64,000 bases of DNA from Pseudooctadecabacter jejudonensis. Its GTDB lineage: Bacteria > Pseudomonadota > Alphaproteobacteria > Rhodobacterales > Rhodobacteraceae. Numbering within the stretch: the first letter of the stretch is position 1; every line of letters starts with the position of its first letter. The translations under genes and the position numbers were made by a program. The notes beneath the pieces are model-generated. The model had not been told where the DNA came from. It searched no databases and was given only the letters and a program-made list of their open reading frames with translations. Of the stretch, positions 26,441 through 35,177 are shown piece by piece. Location: positions 372,001 through 436,000 of the forward strand of contig NZ_FWFT01000003.1 in the NCBI RefSeq assembly GCF_900172275.1, given 5' to 3'.

Positions 26441-27364
26441 TTAGTAACGAATTTTCGGGTCGATCCACGCATAGAGGATATCGACAATCAGGTTGAACAG
26501 AATGGTCAGCGCCCCCACCAGAACCGTGATCCCCATGATCACGGCGTAGTCGCGATTGAAGGCCGAGTTCACGAAAAACTGCCCGATGCCACCCGTTGAG
26601 AAAGCAACATCAACGACGACCGATCCGGTGATGATGCCCACGATCGCCACGCCGACATAGGAAATGACGGGCAGCATGGCGGGTTTCATTGCATGCCGCC
26701 AGATGACGCGGCGCATGGGCAGGCCCTTGGCGCGGGCGGTGCGGATAAAATTGGAATTGAGAATTTCAAGCATCGAAGACCGTGTGATCCGCGCAATCGA
26801 CGCCATGTAAGATGTACTCAGCGCGATGACCGGCATGATCACATGATCCCATTGCCCGCCGTTCCACCCGCCGCCGGGCAACCATCCCAGCCACAGGGTA
26901 AAGATCAGCACCAAAATCGGCGCCATCACAAAATTCGGAAGCGCCTGCGCGCCGATGGTGATCCCTACGGCGAGGTAATCGAGCCACGTATTTTGTCGCA
27001 ACGCGGCCGCCACCCCCAGTGAAACGCCGACGATCACAGCGACCAGCACGGACCATGCGCCATAGGTCAGCGTCACCGGAAATCCTTGGGCGATGACATC
27101 GTTGACCGTGCGGTCACGGTATTGGAACGATGGGCCGAAATCGAAATGGAACACCACGTTTTTAACGTAATCGAACATCTGTTTCCAATAGGGCTGATCC
27201 AGGCCGTAACGTTCCAGCACGTTGGCCATGACCTCAGGCGGGAGAGGGCGTTCACTGTCGAAGGGACCACCGGGGGCCGCGAACATCAAGGCGAACGAAA
27301 ACAGGATAAGGATCAGCAACGTCGGCACAGCAATGACCAGACGTTTGACGATGAAGGTTAACAT
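26441..27364 (-). CDS. Oligopeptide ABC transporter permease (OppB type)
   Basis: 307 residues. Partner permease of the importer. Helix 1 is MLTFIVKRLVIAVPTLLILILF, followed by the periplasmic loop with PPEVMANVLERYGLDQPYW that is diagnostic for OppB/DppB. The EAA loop reads RTARAKGLPMRRVIWRHAM. The last helices contain VEVAFSTGGIG-like sequence (DVAFSTGGIGQFFVNSAFNRD). It follows the binding-protein gene on the minus strand after a 67-base gap that carries a strong hairpin. Confidence 0.95.
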   Translation of the reverse strand: MLTFIVKRLVIAVPTLLILILFSFALMFAAPGGPFDSERPLPPEVMANVLERYGLDQPYWKQMFDYVKNVVFHFDFGPSFQYRDRTVNDVIAQGFPVTLTYGAWSVLVAVIVGVSLGVAAALRQNTWLDYLAVGITIGAQALPNFVMAPILVLIFTLWLGWLPGGGWNGGQWDHVIMPVIALSTSYMASIARITRSSMLEILNSNFIRTARAKGLPMRRVIWRHAMKPAMLPVISYVGVAIVGIITGSVVVDVAFSTGGIGQFFVNSAFNRDYAVIMGITVLVGALTILFNLIVDILYAWIDPKIRY

Positions 27365-27375
27365 GACGGCGTCCT

Positions 27376-27411
27376 GAAAAAGAAAGACGTCGGGCCACGG
27401 ATGGCCCGACG
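27376..27411 (-). terminator. Strong hairpin between oppA- and oppB-type genes (attenuator)
   Basis: On the minus strand CGTCGGGCCA and TGGCCCGACG (10-bp perfect arms, 27388-27411) enclose a 4-base loop and are followed by a pyrimidine run containing TTTCTTTTT. Placed after the binding-protein gene, it should cut downstream expression or protect the oppA-type mRNA 3' end. This fits the usual excess of binding protein over permease. Confidence 0.75.
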
Positions 27412-27431
27412 CACATTTTAAATCCTAAGGC

Positions 27432-29075
27432 TTACTCACCCGCGGTGATGTAAAGATCCTTGGAGTACCAGTTCTGCAGGAAGTTTTCCGTGGGCCAGTT
27501 GGCCAGGTTTTCATCCTTCATCCGCACGGACGCGTAGTGGTAGATCGGGATGATTGCCGTTTCGGCCGAAGCGATTTCTTCGATCTTCTGATAAAGCGGC
27601 ATGGCGTCTTCAGCGACCTTGGCCTCAGCCAGCAGGACGTCGATTTCGTCGTTGACGAATTTGCCATCATTGTAGGAAGAGCCGGAGTTGAACAGATCCA
27701 GGTAGGTGCTGGGTTCGTTGTAATCCGCACACCAGCCTGCACGTGCAACCTGATAGTTTTGCTCCCCACGGGTATCGAGGTAGGTTGCCCACTCCTGGTT
27801 GGCCAACTCCGTGTCGACACCCAAGGTCTGTTTCCACATCTGACCGATGGCCACAGCGATGGACCTGTGGCTGTCGGAGGTGTTGTAGAGGATCTCAACC
27901 GTCAGGGGTTCCCCGCCTTCGCCGTACCCCGCCTCTGCCATCAGCTCCTGTGCTTTGGCGTTCCTCTCTTCCTGGGTCATATTCGCAATGTCGATGTCTG
28001 GTGTGGACCAGCCGGACACAGCCCAGTGGGTGAAGGTGTAGGCCTCACGCTGGCCGCCGGCCAGAATGTTGTCGACGATCACGCCACGGTCCACCGCAAG
28101 GCTCAGCGCCTTACGGACGTTGGCGTCCTGCAAGGCTGGGTTGCCGCTGTCGGTGTGGTTGATCAGGTAGTAGTAGGAACATGAGCTTGGGAAAGACAGT
28201 GCCTCACCAGGATATTCCGCGTTCAGACGGGGGAACTGGCCTGCGGGCACGTCCATAACCAGATCAATCTCACCGGCCAGATACCGTGTCAGCGCCTGAT
28301 TGCTGTCGTTGATGATCAGCGCAGTGACTTCGTCGATGATGGTGTTTTCGTTGTCCCAATAGGCCTCGTTGCGGACACGGACCAGCTTTTCGCCAGGCAC
28401 ATATTCGGACAGCACATAGGCGCCGTTGGACACGAAGTTTTCCGGATCGGTGTAGTTGTCGCCGCCAGCCTCAATCGCTGCACGGTTCGCAGGGAACGTG
28501 GTCGGGAACGTCAGCATCTGAGGGAAATAGGGGCGCGGTGCGTCGATGGTGTAGACCACCGTGCGGTCGTCTGGGGCGGACACGCCCAGCTCTTCCACTG
28601 GCATTTCACCGGCGATGACGGCACCAGCGTTGGTGACGCCCATAACCTCAAGATACCACGAATAAGGGGATGCGAGCTCGGGATCGGCGGCGCGCTGCAG
28701 GCCGTAGACGAAATCGCCAGCCACGACCGGATCACCGTTGGACCACACCGCATTTTCACGCAGCGTGAAGGTGTAGGTCATACCGTCTTCGGACACGTCC
28801 CAGCTTTCGGCGACGCCGGGCAGCACTTCGCCTGCGGCGCTTTCCGTGGTCAGACCTTCGAACAGGTCACGGGCGACGGAACCGCCTTCGACATCCTCGA
28901 CCATTTGCGGGTCGATGGACGGGAAATCATCAAGAATGGAATAAGAAAAACTCTGCTCTGAGGCGAGTGGCTCACCGGTTTCGGGGTGGGTGGCGTGGGC
29001 ATCGGCCCAGACCGCACCTGCACCCGCGATCATCAATGCCGCGGTCGAGGCCAAAAGTTTTGTATGCAATGTCAT
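27432..29075 (-). CDS. Peptide ABC transporter substrate-binding protein (OppA type)
   Basis: 547 residues of family 5 extracellular solute-binding proteins. A signal peptide is seen at about 1-25 (LLASTAALMIAGAGAVWADA), with no lipobox, so it should be soluble in the periplasm. Typical blocks are DLFEGLTTESAAGEVLPGVA, TYTFTLRENAVWSNGDPVVAGDF and NVRKALSLAVDRGVIVDNIL. The ATG follows AGGGAGC by 6 bases. It is the first gene of its operon and has its own promoter region, since the urease operon upstream ends with a terminator. Substrate specificity within peptides cannot be read from the sequence. Confidence 0.95.
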   Translation of the reverse strand: MTLHTKLLASTAALMIAGAGAVWADAHATHPETGEPLASEQSFSYSILDDFPSIDPQMVEDVEGGSVARDLFEGLTTESAAGEVLPGVAESWDVSEDGMTYTFTLRENAVWSNGDPVVAGDFVYGLQRAADPELASPYSWYLEVMGVTNAGAVIAGEMPVEELGVSAPDDRTVVYTIDAPRPYFPQMLTFPTTFPANRAAIEAGGDNYTDPENFVSNGAYVLSEYVPGEKLVRVRNEAYWDNENTIIDEVTALIINDSNQALTRYLAGEIDLVMDVPAGQFPRLNAEYPGEALSFPSSCSYYYLINHTDSGNPALQDANVRKALSLAVDRGVIVDNILAGGQREAYTFTHWAVSGWSTPDIDIANMTQEERNAKAQELMAEAGYGEGGEPLTVEILYNTSDSHRSIAVAIGQMWKQTLGVDTELANQEWATYLDTRGEQNYQVARAGWCADYNEPSTYLDLFNSGSSYNDGKFVNDEIDVLLAEAKVAEDAMPLYQKIEEIASAETAIIPIYHYASVRMKDENLANWPTENFLQNWYSKDLYITAGE

Positions 29076-29245
29076 ATGGTTGCTCCCTATGTTGGACAGA
29101 TCACTTGCGCGGTGCAGTCTCTGTCTGGTTATGGGTCCCGCGGCTGGGCGCGGGATTGCGCACTACCCTTGAGGGAGTCGCCAAGGAAGGCAAGGGCCAC
29201 CACCGGTTTACGCCGCGCCAATCGCCCAAAATGGATGCGATCGGC

Positions 29246-29272
29246 AAAAAATTGATCAATTTGATTGATCAA
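29246..29272 (-). terminator. Terminator of the urease operon, overlapping the ureG stop
   Basis: On the minus strand TTGATCAAT-CAA-ATTGATCAA (9-bp perfect arms, 29252-29272) runs straight into six T's. The last ureG codons and its stop lie inside the hairpin, so the terminator is part of the coding end. It separates the urease operon from the peptide transporter operon. Confidence 0.85.
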
Positions 29273-29879
29273 GGCCGCCTATTTGCTGAGCAAGTGACGC
29301 AATTTGCGCGACACCCTCTCCGTGGCGCAAGGCGCTGAAGACAAAGGGGCGGCCCGCCCGCATCCGCGTGGCGTCGCGGTCCATCACCGAAAGATCGGCG
29401 CCCACATGGGGGGCCAAATCGGTTTTGTTAATGATCAAAACGTCCGATTTGGTGATGGCAGGCCCGCCTTTGCGGGGGATTTCTTCGCCCGCGGCAGTGT
29501 CGATGACATATAGGGTGATGTCCGCAAGCTCAGGCGAGAAGGTGGCAGAGAGGTTGTCGCCACCGCTTTCGATCAGCACCACATCCAGATCGGGGTGACG
29601 CGCGCGCATCTCAGCCACGGCGGCCAGGTTGATCGACGCATCTTCGCGGATCGCGGTATGCGGGCAGCCACCCGTCTCAACCCCGATGATCCGGTCTGAG
29701 GGCAGCACTTGCATCCGCACCAGCGCCTCCGCATCCTCTTGCGTGTAGATGTCATTGGTGATGACCCCAACCGAATAGGTCTGCGCCCAATGCTGTGCCA
29801 GTTTCGCGGTGAGGGTGGTTTTTCCCGCGCCCACGGGGCCACCGATACCGATCCGAAGGGGGCCGTTTGATTGTGTCAT
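29256..29879 (-). CDS. ureG: Urease accessory GTPase UreG
   Basis: 207 residues. UreG is the GTPase that, with UreF, UreD and UreE, delivers nickel to the urease active site. The P-loop [11 protein letters not shown] is at about 13-23. The metal-binding switch CPH is present ([15 protein letters not shown]), and the GTP-specificity motif is NKTD ([13 protein letters not shown]). The ATG at 29879 overlaps the ureF stop by 4 bases; longer in-frame sequence upstream lies within ureF. It is the last gene of the urease operon. Confidence 0.97.
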   Translation of the reverse strand: MTQSNGPLRIGIGGPVGAGKTTLTAKLAQHWAQTYSVGVITNDIYTQEDAEALVRMQVLPSDRIIGVETGGCPHTAIREDASINLAAVAEMRARHPDLDVVLIESGGDNLSATFSPELADITLYVIDTAAGEEIPRKGGPAITKSDVLIINKTDLAPHVGADLSVMDRDATRMRAGRPFVFSALRHGEGVAQIASLAQQIGGLDQSN

Positions 29880-30517
29880 GTGCGAAATACTCTCGACGTC
29901 AGGGTTTCGTGGCGCATGGCGGCAATGTCGCTCAGGAATGCGGTGGAGGACAGCTGATCCAGATCGCCCGTCTGCGTGTCCTGCGCGATTGCGGCGCACT
30001 CCGGGGCGAGGGCTGCGATGATCTTTTGCCCGTCGGTTTGGCCGATTGGGATCAGACGTTGGCCGACGGAGACAAGGCTGGTGACAAAGGCCTGAAGGAA
30101 CATCGCCGACGTAAGGGGCAGCGGCAGCCCCGCCAGCCGTGCGGCCCGGCCGGCGGCCACAGGATATGTCAGCCCGCCAAGGTCATGGCCCGTAACGGAC
30201 GCCGTGATATCGGCAAAGGCCACACCGAGCAAATCCGCCTCCATCAGGCGTTCCTTGGAGGCCACAAACGCCCGCAATCGGGCGTCGAGAGGGGCGGGAT
30301 CATCCGCATGATAAGCCGCGGCCAAAAATAGCGCGTCGTTGCGGCCCGATCCATGGTGCACCACATCCGCGATCCACTGATGAAGCGATGTGGGACCCTC
30401 CACATCGCCATCTGCAATCGCCTGTTCCAGCCCATGGGAATAGGCAAACGCCCCCACGGGATAGGCCGGCGAAAACCACTGCGACAGCGTCAGTGCGGGA
30501 TCAATGGGCATGACCAT
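29876..30517 (-). CDS. ureF: Urease accessory protein UreF
   Basis: 213 residues. An all-helical protein that binds UreD and gates the UreG GTPase during nickel insertion. The family opening [26 protein letters not shown] is clear, followed by the [13 protein letters not shown] region and [24 protein letters not shown]. Two close ATGs (30517 and 30511) are possible; both overlap the His-rich end of ureE. It overlaps ureG by 4 bases. Confidence 0.95.
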   Translation of the reverse strand: MVMPIDPALTLSQWFSPAYPVGAFAYSHGLEQAIADGDVEGPTSLHQWIADVVHHGSGRNDALFLAAAYHADDPAPLDARLRAFVASKERLMEADLLGVAFADITASVTGHDLGGLTYPVAAGRAARLAGLPLPLTSAMFLQAFVTSLVSVGQRLIPIGQTDGQKIIAALAPECAAIAQDTQTGDLDQLSSTAFLSDIAAMRHETLTSRVFRT

Positions 30518-30941
30518 GGGTCCGTCCGTGCCCGTAGGCCCCGCCTTCGGGCGTAAAAGGCGCTGTGATGGGGGCAACAGTGGCGCCGAGTTTGCCGAGC
30601 ATATCTTCCATCACGTGGTTGGTCTGGATAAGCAGATGGTCCGCCCCCATCTGGCAGGGCGTATGGCGGTTGCCGATGTGCCACGCAAGCCGCGTCAGAT
30701 CTCCTGTGATTTTGATCAGCGGTTCCGGTGCTGCGATGACTTCGATCTCTCCGCCATCGGTGATCAATCGGCCACCGTGGTCCATCGACGTGGTCTGCGC
30801 CAGATCCACCAACACCTGCGCGCCGCTGTCTGTGGTCAGCACCTTTCGCCGCAAGAACCGTTCGTCATAGGTCAGCGTCACGCGATCGACAGCAGGCCCA
30901 TGCCCATGGTCGCGATAGGTTTGGGCTGTCTGCATTGGCAT
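30501..30941 (-). CDS. ureE: Urease accessory metallochaperone UreE
   Basis: 146 residues. UreE binds nickel and passes it to UreG. The start is the ATG at 30941 that overlaps the ureC stop by one base (TGATG). The C-terminus ends in a His-rich tail ([10 protein letters not shown]), which binds nickel in many UreE proteins. The WHIGNRHTPCQ segment holds the conserved His at the dimer interface, and LGKLGATVAPITAPFTPEGGAYG is typical. Its end overlaps ureF by 17 bases. Confidence 0.95.
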   Translation of the reverse strand: MPMQTAQTYRDHGHGPAVDRVTLTYDERFLRRKVLTTDSGAQVLVDLAQTTSMDHGGRLITDGGEIEVIAAPEPLIKITGDLTRLAWHIGNRHTPCQMGADHLLIQTNHVMEDMLGKLGATVAPITAPFTPEGGAYGHGRTHGHAH

Positions 30942-32650
30942 CAGAACAAGAAATACCGCTGCGCCATGGGCAAGACCTCGGCGGGTTGGCATGTGAGCAG
31001 TTCGCCGTCTGCGCGCACTTCGTAGGTTTCGGGGTTCACCTCAACCACCGGCAACGCGTTGTTCAGGATCAGGTCTTTCTTGCCAATGTTGCGTGTGTTC
31101 TGGACCGCAATCGTCTGCTTGGACAGGCCGAGCGTGTCGCGCAGGCCTGCGTCCTGTGCGGCACCTGACACAAAGCTGACCGATGTCTGCGCCAAGGCCC
31201 CGCCCATCGCGCCGAACATGGAACGTGTATAAACCGGCTGCGGCGTAGGGATCGACGCATTGGGATCGCCCATTTGGGCCACCACAATCGTGCCGCCCAT
31301 CAAGACCATCTCAGGCTTGACGCCAAACATCGCCGTGTCCCACAACACCAGATCGGCGCGTTTACCTTCTTCGATGGACCCGATGTGAGATGAAATCCCA
31401 TGGGCAATGGCCGGATTGATCGTGTATTTCGCAATGTAGCGGCGCACACGCATGTTGTCGTTATCGCCGGTTTCCTCTGCCAGCCGCCCGCGCTGTTTCT
31501 TCATCTTGTCGGCGGTCTGCCATGTGCGGATCAACACCTCACCCACGCGGCCCATGGCCTGACTGTCGGACGCGATGATCGAAAACGCACCCATATCGTG
31601 CAGGATATCTTCGGCGGCAATCGTCTCACGCCTGATGCGGCTTTCGGCGAAGGCCACGTCTTCAGGGATAGATTTGTCAAGGTGGTGACACACCATCAAC
31701 ATATCCAGATGTTCCTCCAACGTGTTGACCGTGAAGGGCCGCGTGGGGTTGGTGGAGCTAGGCAACACATTGGCATCGCCACAGATTTTGATGATGTCCG
31801 GTGCATGGCCGCCCCCTGCCCCTTCGGTGTGGAAGGCATGGATCGTACGGCCTTTCATGGCGGCCACAGTGTTCTCAACAAACCCGGATTCATTGAGAGT
31901 ATCGGTATGGATCATCACCTGCACGTCCATGTCGTCGGCCACACTCAGGCAGCAATCAATTGCGCCGGGCGTGGTGCCCCAATCCTCATGCAGTTTCAGA
32001 CTGCACGCACCGGCATTGACCATTTCCACCAGTGCCCCCGGTTGGGATGCATTGCCCTTACCAGACAGGCCGATGTTCATGGGAATGCCGTCAAAGCTCT
32101 GCAACATGCGGCCAATGTGCCAAGGCCCCGGCGTGCAGGTGGTGGCGAGCGTCCCGTGCGCCGGCCCTGTGCCACCGCCAAAACAGGTTGTCACGCCGGA
32201 ATGCAGGCTGTCCTCCATTTGTTGCGGGCAAATGAAATGGATGTGGCTGTCCATGCCGCCCGCCGTCAGGATACGGCCCTCGCCGGCAATGGCCTCTGTG
32301 CCGGGGCCGACGATGATATCAACACCGTCTTGCGTGTCGGGATTGCCCGCCTTGCCGATCTTATGGATCAACCCGTCGCGCAGACCCACGTCGGCCTTGT
32401 AGATGCCCGTATGGTCCACGATCAGCGCATTGGTGATGACCGTATCAACGGCCCCCTCGGCGCGGGTGGTCTGCGCCTGCCCCATGCCGTCGCGGATGAC
32501 TTTGCCGCCGCCGAATTTGACCTCTTCCCCGTAGGTCGTAAGGTCGCGTTCCACCTCAATGATCAAATCCGTATCCGCCAGACGCACCTTGTCGCCCGTC
32601 GTCGGACCAAACATCGCTGCGTAATCGTGCCGTGAAATTTTCGTCGCCAT
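30941..32650 (-). CDS. ureC: Urease subunit alpha
   Basis: 569 residues, normal length. The catalytic subunit hydrolyses urea to ammonia and carbamate at a two-nickel site. Ligands are all in place: His136 and His138 (SHIHF), the Lys219 that becomes carbamylated ([12 protein letters not shown]), His221, His248 (MIHTD), His274 ([14 protein letters not shown]). The mobile flap Cys321-His322 is in [20 protein letters not shown]. It starts 1 base after the ureB stop. Part of the order ureD-ureA-ureB-ureC-ureE-ureF-ureG. Confidence 0.98.
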   Translation of the reverse strand: MATKISRHDYAAMFGPTTGDKVRLADTDLIIEVERDLTTYGEEVKFGGGKVIRDGMGQAQTTRAEGAVDTVITNALIVDHTGIYKADVGLRDGLIHKIGKAGNPDTQDGVDIIVGPGTEAIAGEGRILTAGGMDSHIHFICPQQMEDSLHSGVTTCFGGGTGPAHGTLATTCTPGPWHIGRMLQSFDGIPMNIGLSGKGNASQPGALVEMVNAGACSLKLHEDWGTTPGAIDCCLSVADDMDVQVMIHTDTLNESGFVENTVAAMKGRTIHAFHTEGAGGGHAPDIIKICGDANVLPSSTNPTRPFTVNTLEEHLDMLMVCHHLDKSIPEDVAFAESRIRRETIAAEDILHDMGAFSIIASDSQAMGRVGEVLIRTWQTADKMKKQRGRLAEETGDNDNMRVRRYIAKYTINPAIAHGISSHIGSIEEGKRADLVLWDTAMFGVKPEMVLMGGTIVVAQMGDPNASIPTPQPVYTRSMFGAMGGALAQTSVSFVSGAAQDAGLRDTLGLSKQTIAVQNTRNIGKKDLILNNALPVVEVNPETYEVRADGELLTCQPAEVLPMAQRYFLF

Positions 32651-32651
32651 C

Positions 32652-32972
32652 CTACAAATCCCCCATCACGGCTTGGTTGAAACCGAAAATCCGTCGCGCC
32701 CCGCCAATTTCAATCAGCTGCACCTCACGTCGCTGGCCCGGTTCAAACCGCACAGCCGTTCCGGCGGCAATATCCAGACGCATCCCGCGGGCGGCATCGC
32801 GGTCAAAATCCAGCGCGGCATTGGCCTCTGCAAAATGGTAATGTGACCCCACTTGAACTGGCCTGTCACCGGTGTTTGCCACCATTAAGGTTAACGCCTC
32901 GCGCCCTGCGTTCAGCTCCAACTCCCCGCTCGCGGGCATCACCTCACCCGGGATCATCGCATCTTTTGTCAT
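32652..32972 (-). CDS. ureB: Urease subunit beta
   Basis: 106 residues, normal length. Structural subunit of the (alpha-beta-gamma) urease. The family core [27 protein letters not shown] and the ending [10 protein letters not shown] are all present. The ATG at 32972 is chosen because AGGAGA lies 8 bases upstream; a second ATG five codons later (MIPGEV) would give the shortest usual form. The gap to ureA is about 51 bases. Confidence 0.97.
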   Translation of the reverse strand: MTKDAMIPGEVMPASGELELNAGREALTLMVANTGDRPVQVGSHYHFAEANAALDFDRDAARGMRLDIAAGTAVRFEPGQRREVQLIEIGGARRIFGFNQAVMGDL

Positions 32973-33023
32973 CGCGCTGGTCTCCTCTTCATCTGACCAG
33001 AAAAACTCAATCCAACGTCGCGC

Positions 33024-33326
33024 TTAGCGGATCGGATTATGAACGGTCACCAGCTTTGTTCCATCGGGGAACGTCGCCTCAACCTGCACGTCATGGATCA
33101 TCTCGGGCACGCCCTGCATGCATTGATCCCGCGTGATCACCTGTGCGCCCGCCTCCATCATATCCGCAACAGACCGCCCATCTCGCGCGCCTTCCACGAC
33201 CGCATCCGTGATCAAGGCAATCGCCTCAGGGTGGTTCAGCTTGACGCCACGCGCCAGCCGTTTGCGCGCGACCTCGGCCGCCATGGCGACCAGCAGTTTG
33301 TCTTTCTCTCGCGGGGTGAGTTGCAT
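33024..33326 (-). CDS. ureA: Urease subunit gamma
   Basis: 100 residues, exactly the usual length. Structural subunit of urease. The start [20 protein letters not shown] and the segments [22 protein letters not shown] and [17 protein letters not shown] match the family throughout. It begins 1 base after the ureD stop. Second gene of the operon. Confidence 0.98.
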   Translation of the reverse strand: MQLTPREKDKLLVAMAAEVARKRLARGVKLNHPEAIALITDAVVEGARDGRSVADMMEAGAQVITRDQCMQGVPEMIHDVQVEATFPDGTKLVTVHNPIR

Positions 33327-33327
33327 C

Positions 33328-34194
33328 TTAAATCCTCCAGACGCGGGGCAATGGGCCTGCGCGCAGATGTTCCAGCACAGGCACAAGGGTTTGTCGCAAA
33401 ATGAAACTGTCAGGCGCAAGAAGCCGCAGGTGCAGAATATCTGGTGCCAAAAGGCTGGCCCCCGCCGTCAATGTCAGCATCTCGCGCAACCGGCCGAGGT
33501 GATGTTCCGCATCTTTGCCCACATAAACCAACGTCGCCAAAGCGCCCGCACCACCCGCACGACGCGCCATTTGGGCTGTCAGATCACCCGTCAGCCTGAC
33601 TGCATCTTCAAACAGCGGCACGCCTGCGCGCCGGATTGACACCGCGTCGTCAAACATCACGTCGGTCAGGGCCTCGCCGCGGGCTGTTCGGCCAAACACT
33701 AGTGGTTCAACAAACAACAATCCGGCGTCTGCCACCAGATCGATCTGCATCCGCCGCTTTAACCGCGCGCCGTCAAACAGGATCGTTTCCTGCGGCAACC
33801 ATGCAAATTCAGCGCCCGCCTGTACGGCGATGTCCGTGCACAGCGATCCGGCAACCGGGCCAACGGCCCGGTAGGCCCTCTCAGCCGCCTGGGTTGTGAC
33901 CGTCACCTGGGTGTCGGCGCCCGCCTCAAACGTGGCGTTGAACCGGTCCCCGCCGGTGATCCCGCCGGCTGTGTTAACCGTAACCGCCTCAAGCGTCTGA
34001 CGTGACGTGTTGGGAAAGACCACCTTGAACGATCCGGCCTGATGCAACTCGTCGATGACACTGCGCCCGTCGCGCAATTTTGACGATACGCGCAAGCGAC
34101 CGCGTGCGCGGGGCTGAACGACGTGTGGAGCGTCGGCAGAGGAAGACAAATGCGACAGGGACATTTCTTGGGCGACCATTGTTTCGGCGCTCAT
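33328..34194 (-). CDS. ureD: Urease accessory protein UreD
   Basis: About 288 residues. UreD binds apo-urease and carries nickel through a tunnel together with UreF and UreG. Family blocks are [48 protein letters not shown] and [14 protein letters not shown]. The start is uncertain: the ATG at 34194 has AGGA 9 bases upstream, while other ATGs lie upstream (34245) and downstream (34179, 34164). It is the first gene of the urease operon; the promoter should lie in the ~80-130 bases before it. Confidence 0.93.
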   Translation of the reverse strand: MSAETMVAQEMSLSHLSSSADAPHVVQPRARGRLRVSSKLRDGRSVIDELHQAGSFKVVFPNTSRQTLEAVTVNTAGGITGGDRFNATFEAGADTQVTVTTQAAERAYRAVGPVAGSLCTDIAVQAGAEFAWLPQETILFDGARLKRRMQIDLVADAGLLFVEPLVFGRTARGEALTDVMFDDAVSIRRAGVPLFEDAVRLTGDLTAQMARRAGGAGALATLVYVGKDAEHHLGRLREMLTLTAGASLLAPDILHLRLLAPDSFILRQTLVPVLEHLRAGPLPRVWRI

Positions 34195-34325
34195 GGTGCT
34201 GATCCTGCCCCAGACCACAAGGTCATCCATGAATTCTGTGGCCACGGGCCGACATCATACGGGTGTTTTGCCTGCTTTTTAGGCAGATCACGCGGGGCGG
34301 CTGCACCATAATGCGCTCCGCGCGT

Positions 34326-35177
34326 TTATCCCTCGGCCTCTTGGTCTTCGGCGTCTTGGTCTTTGGGTGGGGTCACGATGCCGTAGTCATTCAATTGCTC
34401 AGGCAGCAGCACGTATATTTCGTCAGGTGGGGTCACGAGGGCGTGTTGCATCACCTCCGGATCAACCCCCATCTCAATCAGATAAGTCATCACGCGGCCT
34501 TGCCCGCGCTGGATATCCTCAACCGCGAGAAAGGCCGGAAGGATAGTATTAGTATCGAAAAAATGTTGATGCACGCCCACCTGCGCATCGTCATCAACCG
34601 AACGCGTCACACCAGCGGACAGCACGTAAGGACAGGCCGACAGGCAAATATCGCCCCCGTTCATGACCGTATCAATCCCGTCCTCGCGCAGGCGTGTGCC
34701 AATGGCCAAAGCATCGCTGACAGACCCCCCGGGGGAGTTCAGACGGATCGCCGTAGGCAGATCACGGCCCGCATCCGCTTCGGCCTGCATAAAATCTTCA
34801 AACCTTGCAGCGTCGCCCGGCGCGATCCGGCCCGTCAACGTCAGCACCTCCCCCTGAAGATCAAATGCGAGGCGGTCGGGCATATCCCCGGTGGAGGTAT
34901 AGGGCCGTGCGGGGTTGCCGTCGCGTGCGGGGGCAAGCGGCATATCTGCGGGCCTGTAGCGGCGCGTCTGATCCCCGGGGTTTACGGGTTGATCAAAACG
35001 CGGCTGGGTGGACGGCAGACCAATTTGTGGGATCACCCGCAGCAGATCGCCGCCCATCAGGAACAGCGCCAATGCCAGTTGGACTGCCAAAACGCCGTAG
35101 ATCATCCGGCGCACGGGGTTCGCGCCGGATGTGGTCTCCTCCGCGACCGCATGGGAATCAGGGGGCGTGTCAGTCAT
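34326..35177 (-). CDS. ClpP-fold periplasmic/membrane-anchored protein (COG3904-like)
   Basis: 283 residues. One membrane helix at about 25-47 (MIYGVLAVQLALALFLMGGDLL) anchors a domain that reads like a crotonase/ClpP fold: AIRLNSPGGSVSDALAIGTRLRE, then GDICLSACPYVLSAG and DDDAQVGVHQHFF. The SACPYVLSAG segment sits where a nucleophile would be in ClpP or SppA proteases, so a peptidase or degenerate peptidase role is possible. The C-terminal tail is acidic. It overlaps the upstream coiled-coil membrane protein gene by 8 bases, so the two are likely partners. Confidence 0.75.
   Translation of the reverse strand: MTDTPPDSHAVAEETTSGANPVRRMIYGVLAVQLALALFLMGGDLLRVIPQIGLPSTQPRFDQPVNPGDQTRRYRPADMPLAPARDGNPARPYTSTGDMPDRLAFDLQGEVLTLTGRIAPGDAARFEDFMQAEADAGRDLPTAIRLNSPGGSVSDALAIGTRLREDGIDTVMNGGDICLSACPYVLSAGVTRSVDDDAQVGVHQHFFDTNTILPAFLAVEDIQRGQGRVMTYLIEMGVDPEVMQHALVTPPDEIYVLLPEQLNDYGIVTPPKDQDAEDQEAEG

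Noticed and set aside
29076-29255. Nickel transporter role for the opp-type ABC system next to urease
   Set aside because: The binding protein is of ordinary peptide (OppA) type, and the urease operon is separated from it by a strong terminator, so proximity alone is not evidence.
31400-32635. 411-residue open frame on the plus strand opposite ureC
   Set aside because: It lies wholly antisense to ureC, whose active-site motifs are complete. Long antisense frames are expected in high-GC DNA.
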